This document shows positions 1 through 11,060 of a stretch of DNA of 64,000 nt, in pieces (the first letter of the stretch is position 1; every line of letters starts with the position of its first letter). The notes under the pieces were generated by a model that was not told the origin of the DNA, made no database searches, and saw nothing but the letters and a program-made list of their open reading frames with translations. The DNA is taken from contig NC_088312.1 in assembly GCF_910592395.1 (NCBI RefSeq), forward strand, positions 13,642,001 to 13,706,000, in the 5' to 3' direction. The stretch comes from Lineus longissimus. Lineage: Eukaryota; Nemertea; Pilidiophora; Heteronemertea; Lineidae. Position numbers and translations under genes: made by a program.

Positions 1-765
1 CGGCAATTATATTTGTCCATAAGATTTACGAGGTTTGGAACATGGCCTAAACTTTTATTACTGTCTTTATCCGCACGTTCGACCATATTGGCATATCGGC
101 ATTTTAGAACTTTCAAAGGAAGGGAATTTTCAGACATTTTTGCAAGTTGCCCGAAAAATTGCAAACACCTTCTGTCCAAGTAACACTGTAGCGTAGGACT
201 GCCTATCATTGCTTGGCACACGGTTGTGCTCGTTAGCCGATTAAATTCTTGCATCCTTTTAAGACAGTAACGGTGGGCTCTTTCTAGAATTTAAAGCTCT
301 GAGAGAGCAATTTCCTGACACCAAATTTCAGCTCCATAAAGAGCTCTGGGAAGGCAAATCGTTCTGTACAAGTTGTGGCTTATTATTGGGCTGAAACCAC
401 TTGGCTGCTGGTTTGGCCCAATTATGCTCATGAGCGTATTCTTCAGTTTCTGAGCAGCTTCAATAGTTCGCTGCGTAGACTTTAAGGATTTATCAACTAG
501 TATCCCGAGGTGAACATGAGAGGATTTTTCATTGACCGACTGGTTACCTAGCGCCCATTTCCTTTCATTTTTAGTTCGCTTCCATTGCGCAGCGGTTTCC
601 CCTAGAACTATAACACAGCATTTTTCGGCATTGTAGTCATAGCGCCACTTGACTGAATACCGAAACGAACATTACATCATCCTATCAAGGCCACATTTTG
701 CGAGAGAGAGCAACGTGAGATCATCTGCGTGACACGGGAATGGCTTTCTTGGCCTGTCTGAAGTT
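1..765 (-). pseudogene. Non-LTR retrotransposon reverse transcriptase, C-terminal remnant
   Basis: Read on the minus strand this is the C-terminal half of a LINE-type reverse transcriptase. A catalytic-box remnant reading CHADD, followed by LTLLSLAKCGLDRMM, lies near 675-735. After a frame change comes the family-typical KWRYDYNAEKC near 620-650. One long frame then continues to the window edge, including HLGILVDKSL, LYRTICLPRALYGAEIW and ILERAHRYCLKRMQ. The frame has a single TAA at 291-293. The first box residue is H where Y or F is usual. The copy runs off the left edge. The frameshift and stop mean it cannot encode an active enzyme. The clade (CR1, Jockey or similar) is not resolved. Confidence 0.72.
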
Positions 766-3104
766 CCAAATTCTTGGTCTTATTTCATTCCTGTTTGTAC
801 ATGTACTTACTGAACCAACGAGCGAGCGCGGTCTCAAACCCAACCAAACATTCTGAAACATGTGCTTTTGGACGGGCATATGACAGGTCTACAGCCCTCA
901 CGCAACATCAGCACTGCATTCTGTTTCTGACATTTCCTCTCCAACTACTAGTGCCGCCAACTCGATCAAGTAACATGCCAAGTGTTATTGACATTTTCCG
1001 GCACAACGTCTCAACCCGTGCCTGATTTCATCGACCATTAAATTGCCATATCACTCCTTCCTCGATCTGTTATATAGTGTGATCAGCATCACTTGCTAAT
1101 TCCACGACGGATTCCCGCAGGCACACCGCAAAAAACAAGCTTAATGCCACCACCATTAGTCGTCACTTGTTCACGTAGAATACGTTTAAAACATTCTACG
1201 AAGTGTAAATGGGGCTTATTAAACCTCACTTCGATACAATCACGTATGAATATCATTAAAAAGTTTCATGATGTCATATAACTACGACGAACTTCTTTCG
1301 TTGAAATACATCATAAACTGTGCATGTTGCTTCACTGACTGTTTTGGCTTGTACTTAACACATATGCGCGTGTAAACATATTTCGCGACTGCTAGTTTTA
1401 GCTGGCTGTTCTTGCGCCAGCAGAAGATAAGAATATACATGTACATCATAAGTCATCCCACTCTGACTTATCTTCCTATAAAGTAAGTCCCCTTGGGGGT
1501 AAAACATTGTACAATGTACGTAGCTTATATCCAAAAAAATGTACATTTTGTTCGTCTCGAAAAATGTATCATATCTGAGATCATGATACATTTGACATGT
1601 TTGTTGAGAAAGGCAGGAACACTTTTGTGTATGAGCCAGACTGCATCGAAAGTGTTTGTCGCTTGTGCTTGAAGTACATTTTTGAAGATAGTTTGCATCA
1701 GTCTAAGAGAACATCGTCTTTTTAGGGGACAAATTGTTGCAAGTGACATTCAATATGTTCAAATTTATATTCATGACCCTTTCTACATTGTATTTGAAGT
1801 AATTTGTCATGATAATAAGAGCATTTCTACGTTGCACCTGAAATGTTGTCGCGAATGAGAGGTTTTTTAAAATTTGCCCACGGCTTATTTGGGCTGTAAC
1901 CATAAGTAGAATTTCTATAAAGCCTATTATCTTCTTTAAAAAGGCCAGATTCCGCAATTGAGTAACACAAAGCAAAAAAAGTCACCAACATTCCCTTTTG
2001 TACCAGCATTGATCAAGGCACGTTCTGAGTCCCTATTGTCGCGGTCTCTAGCTAGACATGGCTAGATCTGTCGGTTGCCAATTTGGCAGCTTCAGATGCA
2101 TCGATTGTGACGGCGCTAGCTCCTCAGGCGCTCCAAATGTCGATATATGCCTAATATTCTTGATCACACTATCATTACACAATTATTGAGCCGACCCTAT
2201 GTGATAATACTGACGCTGTGTGCGAGGGGCAATGCGCTCAGCCATCCGGCAAATATTTTTGATGTGCAATTTTCTGCCTAAATTAGCAACTAAGGTGGTC
2301 TGTAATGTATCATTAGCCGGCTGGGGAACTCTCTGTTTGGCTCCCCGGGTGTTTTCATCTCTGATGTTTTGCTTAAATCTATTGGCAGCCCCAGATGATG
2401 TAATTAGTAAAGATTTGCTTGTTAAACACCAAGCCATTCAAACAACAAAGCGAAAACGTCGTTTGGCGATATGAAATCTTTGTGGCCTGAAACTCTGACG
2501 GAGAGACTGGCTTTTGTTTAAAGCCTACGCAGTGCGTGTAAATTGTATTTGCCCACAGTTGGGCCCATTAAAAGGGTGGTTTCTTTAGACACAACTAACA
2601 TGTTTTCGAAGACATCAACATTCAAGCGTCCTTTTGATACTCAATTTCTGCCCGTTGATTAGTTCTTATTTGGAAAATAAAGGGAATTTTGTCGTAGTTA
2701 AATGTTGGATAAAAAATAGCAACAATATATCTTGAATGAATTTTGAATGCTCAAAAACCTTATATTGCTTAAAGATTGTAGACAATTATATATATGTGTC
2801 GGTGAATAACAGCAATGTTGAAATTTACATTGAATTCATATTCAATGTGTTTTTCATAATTGACAAATCCAAAATTCAATTTCAAATTTACGATTTCAAT
2901 TCAGGCGCCATTTTTATCACTCTTCACCAAGCGCCATCTGTTAGATTCCCACATACGTTATTGTTTGCCTCGAGGTCAAGGAACCAGAATATCAAAAATG
3001 GAGCCCGGATGTTTACACTATTAGCGCAAAAGACTCCCTATTGTCACTCTCCTGCAGATGGTCATGTCAATAATCTATCCGCCCCCGCATCTTTCTCTTT
3101 GCAG
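766..3104. other. No gene recognised; probable receptor intron or upstream sequence
   Basis: AT-rich DNA with only short open frames on both strands. I looked for the mGluR exon that should precede 3105 (the first half of the ligand-binding domain) and did not find it, so this is most simply intron sequence. The acceptor of the next exon is a pyrimidine tract ending in CAG at 3102-3104. Confidence 0.45.
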
Positions 3105-3337
3105 TGACGGTTGGAATGTCCGCCCTGATGTTGTGCGAGGTATCGAAAATTTAGCAGCTGGTGGCATATCAATCAAGCTTCATTCGCCTGAGGTGAAATC
3201 ATTCGATGAATTTTATTCGAAACTTCGACCAAAAGACAACGATCGTAATCCATGGTTCAAGCAGTTTTGGCAATATAGGTTCAACTGTTATATACCCGGA
3301 CCGGATCGAAATTATACGAGCACCGTACCGTGCACCG
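3105..3337 (+). CDS. mGluR: Group I metabotropic glutamate receptor, exon encoding part of the ligand-binding domain
   Basis: First receptor exon visible in the window. It encodes the second half of the Venus-flytrap (periplasmic-binding-like) domain that binds extracellular glutamate. It opens with the conserved S-DGW block and continues with GGISIKLHSPEVKSFDEF and RNPWFKQFWQYRFNC, matching the mGluR1/5 pattern of these motifs, and ends at the conserved Cys-Thr-Gly. It starts in phase 2 after a CAG acceptor and ends in phase 1 before GTGAGT at 3338, which joins exactly to 6405. The 5' exons (signal peptide and first lobe) are not in the window, so the gene is partial here. Class C GPCR identity is very secure. 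Group I assignment rests on this exon and the 7TM exon together. Confidence 0.93.
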
Positions 3338-4129
3338 GTGAGTCATTTATTTGTTTTAGATGTGTTTTAGTTTAGTAAACAGAAATTCGTTTCGCATTCG
3401 CCCGAGATCCAGCAGTGACTGGAGTTTTTTCACGGACCAACTGTTTAGTGGCGTAGTATGGCCTGTTTGTTACATGCTGTCTCGATTTGTCAAAATACCT
3501 TATCGTCTATGGACACTTAACTATGAAAAAAAGGTAACTTACCTTCAAAATATCCCACAAACACGGCCTGATTTACCATATCTGCGTTCGAGAACGGTAA
3601 GACCTGCCCTAAAACTGATGACGTCATACACAAAAAGTTGTCTTTCTCGGTGAATTGGTTGTCGAAACGAGGTGGCAAAACCTCATTTTTGATATACCGG
3701 TTATGGGCCACCGGAAATAGACCATCGACTCGACGGAATCAATTGTGGACTAATGAAATTGAGTGGCGAACAAAATGATCAGCCGGACTGAGTATCTTTC
3801 TACCATTTCGTCCCTCATTTTCTTCATGCTTAGCCCACAAGGGATTCCGTCGAGTCTATTGTAAATTCCCGGCAACCCGTAACCTGAATCCCAACGCTTA
3901 GAACCGTATGACAGCAGATACGATGTTTGCAGATACGATGTCCTATGCGGACATCAAATTGATATACATCATCCAGGCGAATATCAAGTTGATATCCGCA
4001 CGACATCTGACCAACAGAAGGGGTGTCTAGTTTTCATACCGGCAAATTTCCGGTGAGGTTAAACCCTCGATCCTATATCGATCCATGTTGAAAATAGCCG
4101 CCCAGGTATTCATAAGATATTGTTATGTC

Positions 4130-6050
4130 ACCACTTTTTGGCTCACCGTAAGGGGAGTCTATATGATAGCGCTGTGTCCGTCGTCGTCGTCGTCGTCGTC
4201 GTCGTATCCTAACAGTGGCACGTTTCTTAACTGCTAGGGCTATGAACTTGAAACTTTGTACACAGAATGCCCTAGGTCAGCTGACCTCTGACACTGATTT
4301 TCGGTCCGATCTGATTCTCTGTTTGGCCACCAGGGGGCCAAATGTCGATATCTAAAAAGTGTGATATCTCGCTTATTAGTGACTTGTTTTCGATAAAACT
4401 TTTGTTGTAGGTACTCATAGCAAATATACATTTTATATTATACGGGTTTTTAATTTGACCTTGTTTTCAAGGTCACAGAGGTCATATGGCGTAAATTGGC
4501 CATTAGAGTGTAAACTATGGCACGTTTCTTAACCACTAAAGCTATGAACTTGAAACTTGGTACATATAACCCCCTATATCACATAGCCTCTGGTGCTGAA
4601 TTTTGGTTTTGATCTGATTCCTAACTTTGCCACCAGGGGGCCAAAAGTGGAAATCTAAAAAGTGTGATATCTCGCTTATAAGTGACTTGTTTTCGATAAA
4701 ACGTTTGTTGTAGGTACTCATAGCAAATATACATTTTATATTATACGGGTTTTTAATTTGACCTTGTTTTCAAGGTCACAGAGGTCATATGGCGTAAATT
4801 GGCCATTAGAGTGTAAACTATGGCACGTTTCTTAACCACTAAAGCTGTGAACTTGAAACTTGGTACATATAACCCCCTATATCACATAGCCTCTGGTGCT
4901 GAATTTTGGTTTGATCTGATTCCTAACTTTGCCACCAGGGGGCCAAAAGTGGATATCTAAAAAGTGTGATATCTCGCTTATAAGTGACTTGTTTTCGATA
5001 AAACGTTTGTTGTAGGTACTCATAGCAAATATACATTTTATATTATACGGGTTTTTAATTTGACCTTGTTTTCAAGGTCACAGAGGTCATATGGCGTAAA
5101 TTGGCCATTAGAGTGTAAACTATGGCACGTTTCTTAACCACTAAAGCTATGAACTTGAAACTTGGTACATATAACCCCCTATATCACATAGCCTCTGGTG
5201 CTGAACTTTGCCACCAGGGGGCCAAAAGTGGAAATCTAAAAAGTGTGATATCTCGCTTATTAGTGATTTGTTTTTGATGAAATTTTTATGGTAGGTTTTC
5301 CTAGCAAGGGTATATCACATATCATACGTGTTTTTGATTTGACGTAATTTTCAAGGTCACAGAGGTCAAATTGCGTAAATTTGCCGTTTGAGTGTAACTG
5401 GGGCACGTTTCTTAACCAATAAAGCTATGAACTTGAAATTTGGTGCACCTGATTCCCTACATCATTTAACCTCTGACACCGAATTTCAGTCTGATCTGAT
5501 TCTCGACTTGGCCACCAGGGGGCCAAAACTAAAAAAAGTAAAAAGTGCAATATCTCGCTTAATAGTGACTTGTTTTCAATTCTATTTTTATGGTAGGTAC
5601 TCAGAGCAAGGATAAGGCTATGAACCTGAGATTTTGTACAAAGGACCCTCTAGGTCAGCTGACCTCTGACCCTGAATTTCAGTCCGGTTTGATTCTCGAC
5701 TTGGCCACCAGGGGGCCAAAAGTGAAAACCTAGAAAGTGTGATATCTCGCTTATTAGTGATTCGTTTTCAATAACATTTTTATGGTAGGTTCTCCTAGCA
5801 GGGATACATCACATATCATATGAGATTGGTCGTTTGAGTGTAACTATGGCACGTTTCTTAACCACTATAGCTATGAACTTGAAATTTGGTGCACATGACT
5901 CCCTACGTCATGTCACCTTGGACACCGAATTTCGATCTGATCTGGTACTCAACTTGGCCACCAAGAGGCCAAAACTAAAATTGGTAAAAAGTGCAATATC
6001 TCGTTTATTAGTGACTTGTTTATGATGATATTCTTTATTTTTTTATGGTA
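4130..6050 (+). repeat. Tandem array of about 302-bp repeats with a (CGT)n end module, inside a receptor intron
   Basis: The block beginning GTAAACTATGGCACGTTTC recurs at 4510, 4813 and 5115 (spacing 302-303 bp). A diverged first copy begins near 4211, and shortened diverged copies begin near 5390, 5610 and 5840. Internal landmarks of each unit are CCACCAGGGGGCCAAA, GTGATATCTCGCTTAT and CAAGGTCACAGAGGTCA. The left end (4140-4205) is a distinct module, GGGGAGTCTATATGATAGC followed by a CGT microsatellite. The same family recurs inverted near 51400-51890, so it is dispersed as well as tandem. Short open frames in it are by-products. It fills most of the intron 3338-6404. Confidence 0.9.
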
Positions 6051-6404
6051 CTTACTCCAAGCAACGATACATCACGTCATACAGATTTTTGTTTGACCTA
6101 TATACTATACATGTACAATGTTTCTTAATCTGGATGAATTCCAAATATCTATACGGTTAGCACAATGGCCCCTGGCCGTTTCATATTATTTATAAAGGAA
6201 TTTTGGCGCGCATAATCTTTTGAGAAATTGTGAAAACCAGTTTTACTGAGGGTCTGTATTGTTTATTTTCGACCAAGTTGGATGTGTGAACCTCATGAAC
6301 GTCTCAAAGGCTGGTTATGATGACGAAAGTATCAGGCTTTAAGGCATTTGCTGATATATCAATATTACTTCTTGTTCACTGACTGCCTTTATGATGCTTT
6401 CTAG

Positions 6405-6657
6405 GGGAGGAGAGCCTAACCAGTTTCGATGACTATGTCCAAGATGCAAAGCTTGGTTTCGTAATCAATGCGATCTACACCATGGCCTACGGACTCGACA
6501 GTCTCCAGCGGTCTGTTTGTAATGGGAAGCTTGGCGTGTGTCCAGAACTTCTCCCCATCAACGGAACCTTGTTCCTCAAGCACTTGCGAAACGTTTCCTT
6601 CACGAGTTACAGTGGCGAAGAAGTGCACTTCGATGCTTTTGGAGATCCGCCGGGCCG
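6405..6657 (+). CDS. mGluR: Group I mGluR, exon with the glutamate-binding lysine
   Basis: Phase 1 at the start (completes a Gly with 3337) and phase 2 at the end (the CG of an Arg codon), with acceptor CTAG at 6401-6404 and donor GTAAGT at 6658. It encodes the end of the ligand-binding domain: YVQDAKLGFVINAIYTMAYG, the LGVCPELLPINGT cysteine segment, and SGEEVHFDAFGDPPGR. From family knowledge, the lysine in the V-x-D-x-K-x-G-F-V segment contacts the glutamate gamma-carboxylate in mGluRs. It is present here (codon 6449-6451), so the receptor looks competent to bind glutamate. A potential N-glycosylation site is seen at NGT. No lesion is visible. Confidence 0.94.
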
Positions 6658-6717
6658 GTAAGTTGGATACCATTGATATCGTAAACAGTCGTATTTTCGC
6701 GAGCATTTTAGTACCGA

Positions 6718-7100
6718 GTTTCCGCAAATCTAACGAATATGAATTACGAATTACGAACTTATGAATACAAAGGAACTCGCGTTCCATTTTGCAGTTAGCT
6801 GCGTGCATCTAGTGTTATGTATTAGAAGTTTATGCTTTCGTCCAGTTTCGATCTTATTGAAAAACGGACGCTGCGACAATGCAGACTAATTCGTAACGAC
6901 TCAGCCAGTTCGTCACCACGTATGGAAATCTCGCTGCGTCTAAGTAATTACAGCGGAGTGGTGAGAGAACTTCAGATCCCGAGTGACCCTTGAGGGTAAC
7001 GGAAGTTGATCAGCTTAGAAAACAATGATCTTGTGGTCTCTTTCTCGGATAAATAGCAAATTGTAAATCGTAATTTGTAATTCGGGAGATTTGCGGAAGA
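6718..7100. repeat. Inverted-repeat element in a receptor intron (possible MITE)
   Basis: The segment TTTCCGCAAATCT with AATTACGAATTACGA (about 6719-6760) reappears as its reverse complement, TCGTAATTTGTAATTC then AGATTTGCGGAA (about 7068-7098). The arms are imperfect, roughly 40 bp, around a 300-bp centre. No coding capacity is recognised. No target duplication is resolved. Confidence 0.4.
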
Positions 7101-7782
7101 CCCTCGACCAGCGATTCGTGAAAGTAAACGTGAAAGTGAATCCTTTTTCTATGGTATGTATCAACCATGAAGAATTTGCCAAGTAAAAATCGTGATTTTT
7201 TTAGACACTTTGCGAATCGCAAAAACAGATAAGCGCGGGAATTACGGTCTTAGTAATCTGCAGAAATACATGTAAAAGCGCACTTTTGGATAACTGGGGA
7301 CACGAAATAATGCCATAGTTGAAATGTTTTTGATATAAGAAAATACGTAGGCAGGCGATATCATCTTGCTAGTAAATGTTTGTGATGATTCTAATAGGCT
7401 CTCCTCTAAAACCCCTTTCACGCTCATTTAATGTTAATTGTTTGCTTGTTCGTTTAGGGTTGTTTTAAGGTGGTATTTCATCGGCTCTGCGATTTTTATT
7501 GCATGCATTCTGGAAACGAATTACTTCAAAAAAAAACAACTTCCCCTTTCCTCCTCGGTAATTCTCCATGAACACGAATATCGGAAGCAGTTTCATATGG
7601 TTCTTCGAAACTAGCAAGAACTTCATGCCGTAGATTATACTGAATAATGGCAATGAAATATATGCTGCCTCAACCTACAGGGTTTATGTTTACTCGTAAA
7701 GATGTATTTTATATTGCTAATGGTCATAGATGTATTTCAAATAGACAATCAAAATCACAAATGATCAATATGTTCGCTTCAG

Positions 7783-7966
7783 GTACGACATCATGAATTA
7801 TCAGAAGATACTAACTTCGAATGGTTCCTACCGGTATGACTACGTCCAGGTCGGGGCGTGGGACACCGGCAACCTCACGATGAATAACTCGGCCATCTTC
7901 TGGCCGAAGAGAGCAAGCAAAGTAGATTCTGTATGCAGTAAACCATGTCCTGTTGGCCAGGTTAAG
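7783..7966 (+). CDS. mGluR: Group I mGluR, exon linking the ligand-binding and cysteine-rich domains
   Basis: Acceptor CTTCAG at 7777-7782 and donor GTAAGT at 7967. The first base completes the Arg codon begun at 6656. It encodes YDIMNYQKI, then RYDYVQVGAWDTGNL and VDSVCSKPCPVGQVK. The last segment holds the first two cysteines of the nine-cysteine domain that carries the activation signal from the Venus flytrap to the membrane helices. It ends on a codon boundary (phase 0), matching the next exon. Length and motif order agree with vertebrate mGluR1/5. Confidence 0.94.
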
Positions 7967-8079
7967 GTAAGTTCATCATGTACTATACAAATCTCATGAA
8001 TGGTCGATCGAGGAAGAATTTTTAAAACCACACACACCTTATGGCCGGCAAAATTCGTCCGTTTGCACTAAAGGACCAT

Positions 8080-8535
8080 TGGTATTAATAATTAAGGTCA
8101 ATATCACCCAGCTGTCGGCTGCCAAGTCACCTCCTATGCTACAGAGTAGTTTCCATCAACAAAATGCACAAAAAAGGAAAACAAAAATCAAAATCTGACT
8201 GAGTTATCACGCTTTTCCGATATTGACTCCGATTTGACCTGAGTTCGCTCTCCTTGCTTCGATTATTTCCTTGTGGAACGATGGACTAGTAAGGCGCTCC
8301 CTGGAGCCATGGATCTCCCCTGTTACCCCGCTACTGCGACGATAATTGAAATGACGTTGCGTTATAATAGCGAGGTGACGTGAACTTGGATCTCAGCGTG
8401 CACTCACGTGGCGGGAAAGGTATTTCGCGCCAGTGCTTGTGCGTATTGAAGATAACGAATAACGCGTATTTCTACTATCTAAGAGCTGAAATAAAATTGG
8501 AAAAGCATCAGACACGTTCACAACCAGAAGAAGAA
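8080..8535 (+). repeat. Dispersed repeat, copy in receptor intron
   Basis: The stretch from about 8080 to 8345 contains CAGCTGTCGGCTGCC, TGACTCCGATTTGACC and ACTAGTAAGGCGCTCCCTGG, and it aligns with 26400-26650 in the same orientation. The continuation (8385-8530, with AATAACGCG and AAAATTGGAAAA) resembles about 31100-31190. At the other copy, the first part pairs with an inverted arm (26365-26449), so this is probably a nonautonomous element. No gene is seen in it. Confidence 0.6.
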
Positions 8536-8778
8536 CAAACATTCTGCAGTAAAAAGCCGCCCATTCCTTTAAGTCACTGTTTCGATTATGGTGAGCTGCA
8601 AACTTTGCTAATAATGCTTATTAAAGCAGATACGACTGAAATGAGGGAGATTCTAGGTTCCAGTACCTGATTGAAGGTTCTACACGAAACTATTTAATAA
8701 GTTCTTGTAATTATCGGGATTTCTTACCTTGGAAGTTTATCAGTGAATGTACTTGTGAGTGTACGATTTTCTTTCCAG

Positions 8779-8905
8779 AAAATTCAACAAGGCCGTGATC
8801 ATTGCTGCTGGGTGTGCACCGCCTGTCTGCCAAATGAAATACTCTTAGATGAGACAACCTGTCGAAAGTGTCCGAAAGGATGGTGGCCGAATGACGAACT
8901 AACAG
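8779..8905 (+). CDS. mGluR: Group I mGluR, cysteine-rich domain exon
   Basis: Acceptor TTCCAG at 8773-8778; the exon is phase 0 at the start and phase 1 at the end, donor GTACAT at 8906. It encodes the bulk of the nine-cysteine domain, with the family spacing CCWVCTAC, TTCRKCPKGWWPN. Together with two cysteines in the previous exon and one at the start of the next (ACFPIK), all nine are present. The donor is weaker than the others in this gene (GTACAT), but the phases on both sides fit. Confidence 0.93.
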
Positions 8906-10144
8906 GTACATATTAGGATGGCTTCTTGTGTTACAGTAGAACCATAAAAAGTACTTGCTGTTCAAATTTCCGTAGAGCTATGAAGCTGTTACGACGGTAT
9001 GACTTTGGGTTGGCATTTTTGTGGCCTGAAAAATAAACCCCTGCTCGCCAGCATGCGACGTCACATAGAGTGTCACCTATATTCTTATCTTTTTTTTCTA
9101 GTGCACTGTTTATTGCAGTTTTAACATGTTTAATGATTTCAAAGATCCTAATGGAAAATAGAACGTTCTGCAAGAAGCAAGCAATTTTACAAATAAATCT
9201 CGTGCTTAAGTTGTCCATTTACGCTCTTCTCTGGCCATATTGCCCATCACAGATTTTTTGGTTCCTTTCCAACTTTTTCTTCATCTTGGCTATAAAGTTT
9301 TTGCTTAACGCGCCATTAGTTTAGCTCGATCCACTTATGACTTCTCAGATTGTATGATGATGCGAGTTACTCTATCACATCGTACTATTGTCAGAACCGC
9401 CTCTATATAGTCATCCTGACGTAACTAGTGATTTTGAATATACTCCGCCTCTCGATATTTCAAACCCCTGATGAAATCCATGCCTTTCAGTGGGATGTTA
9501 GCGGTAGGAAGAAAAGCGCCCAATCAGAGCGTCGCTCTGTATCAAAAGCGGATTTCGCAAGAGCAACATGCACAATGCCCTTCCCGCGCCAAAATCATTA
9601 TCAAAGCGATAAGCGATCTTAGAAATAACCGTCATAGAGTCAAACGAGAGTTTCTGAGTGGAAACCTATTGTCAATATGATCATCCTTATTAGAGTAACT
9701 GATCTGCAGCAGTCTTTTGAAACGGAATTAAGTAGGTACATTTTTACCGCCAAAAAAAAAGTAAACAGCAGGCTGAATTGCTAGTCCTGCGAAATCCGCT
9801 TTAAGCTTGAGCTCTTGAATTGCAATTTTTTTTCATTTCGTAATAAATACACAAAAACACTTCAACAGAATGTTTAACAGCATAAAATCGATGTCGATTA
9901 AAGAATCAAAACGTTAGGAACATGTTTATTGTATCATACCGCAAATCCGATCATAAACTCTTCAAGGTATGTAAAGTAATCGGAACAGCCACCCTTCCCA
10001 GTGGACTGTACTGGATTTTCTTAGGGTTTTCTATACGATGTAGGAGTATGAAAACCCGGATCTCAAGATGCTATATAGTTGCCGCCAAAAGATAAGTTGC
10101 CGTTCGATTATTTCAATTATAGTTTTCTTTTTCTCTTATTACAG

Positions 10145-11060
10145 CCTGTTTTCCCATCAAGATTGAATACATTCTCTGGACCGATTCCCAGGCGCTTATT
10201 GCCATGGCCTTCTCATCCATCGGAATGTTCATCACTCTCTGCATAATAGTTTGTCTTGTCCGTCACAATGACACACCAGTCGTAAAAGCCTCAACGAGGG
10301 AATTAGTCTACATCATTCTCGTTGGAATCATCATTGCCTACGCCACAAGTTTCACTCTCATTGCTAAGCCTTCCATTGCAACATGCTACCTATCAAGGAT
10401 TCTTCCTGGGTTCGCTTTCTCCATGATTTACGGAGCTTTGGTCACCAAAACAAACCGCATTGCAAGAATACTCGCTGGAAGTAAAAAGAAGATCATGACA
10501 AGGAAGCCACGATTTATGAGCGCTTCTGCGCAGGTTGTGATCACGTGCATGATAATCGGAATCGAGTGCGCAGTAATCACAATAATGTTGGTTCTGGAGC
10601 CAGCTGATTCCACTATGGATTACTATCAAGTGAAAAAAGTCCGGTTGGTATGCAACACCACAACATTGGGAATCATTGTACCACTTGGTTTTGATATACT
10701 GCTTATAGCTATGTGCACGCTGTATGCTATACGGACGAGAAATGTTCCAGAGAACTTCAACGAGGCCAAATTTATAGGTTTCACCATGTACACCACATGC
10801 GTCATTTGGTGTGCTTTCGTGCCAATATACTTTGGCAGTGACAATAAAGTGATTACACTGTGTATTGCAATCAGTCTCAGTGCCAGTGTAGCATTGGTGC
10901 TTTTATTCTTCCCAAAGGTTTACATCATTCTGTGCAAACCAGAAAAAAACAACAGAAGTGCTTTCACGACATCGCGTGACGTTAGATGTCATATTGGATC
11001 TCAAATCAGTGCGGGGAAGTTGTCCTACAACAATTCTAATGACAGTATGGAGGCGATGAG
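10145..11060 (+). CDS. mGluR: Group I mGluR, seven-transmembrane domain exon
   Basis: A single 916-bp exon encodes the whole heptahelical domain that couples the receptor to G proteins. Landmarks in order: the last cysteine of the Cys-rich domain; TM1; RHNDTPVVKAS; TM2; the TM3 end YGALVTKTNRIARI; the second loop AGSKKKIMTRKPRFMSA; TM4; the extracellular-loop cysteine VRLVCNTTTLG; TM5; the third loop RNVPENFNEAKF; TM6 TTCVIWCAFVPIYFG; TM7; then KPEKNNRSAFTTSRDVRCHIGS. The SKKKIxTRKPRFMSA loop and the AFTTS juxtamembrane segment are group I features. The loop usually begins with Cys-Thr-Arg-Lys in vertebrates and here reads Met-Thr-Arg-Lys. It ends in phase 2 (AG) before GTGAGT. Reading through the donor gives an immediate TGA, which would make a short-tailed receptor. 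Confidence 0.96.

Noticed and set aside
2183-2474. Overlapping 84-codon frames on both strands
   Set aside because: Both strands are equally open, and neither shows a domain or splice context.
5388-6025. Open frames containing ARFLTTIAMNLKFG
   Set aside because: They are translations of the 302-bp repeat and change frame between units.
9545-9802. Inverted 15-mers AAAGCGGATTTCGCA and TGCGAAATCCGCTTT
   Set aside because: A short pair 250 bp apart with no extended arms or target duplication. Could be chance.
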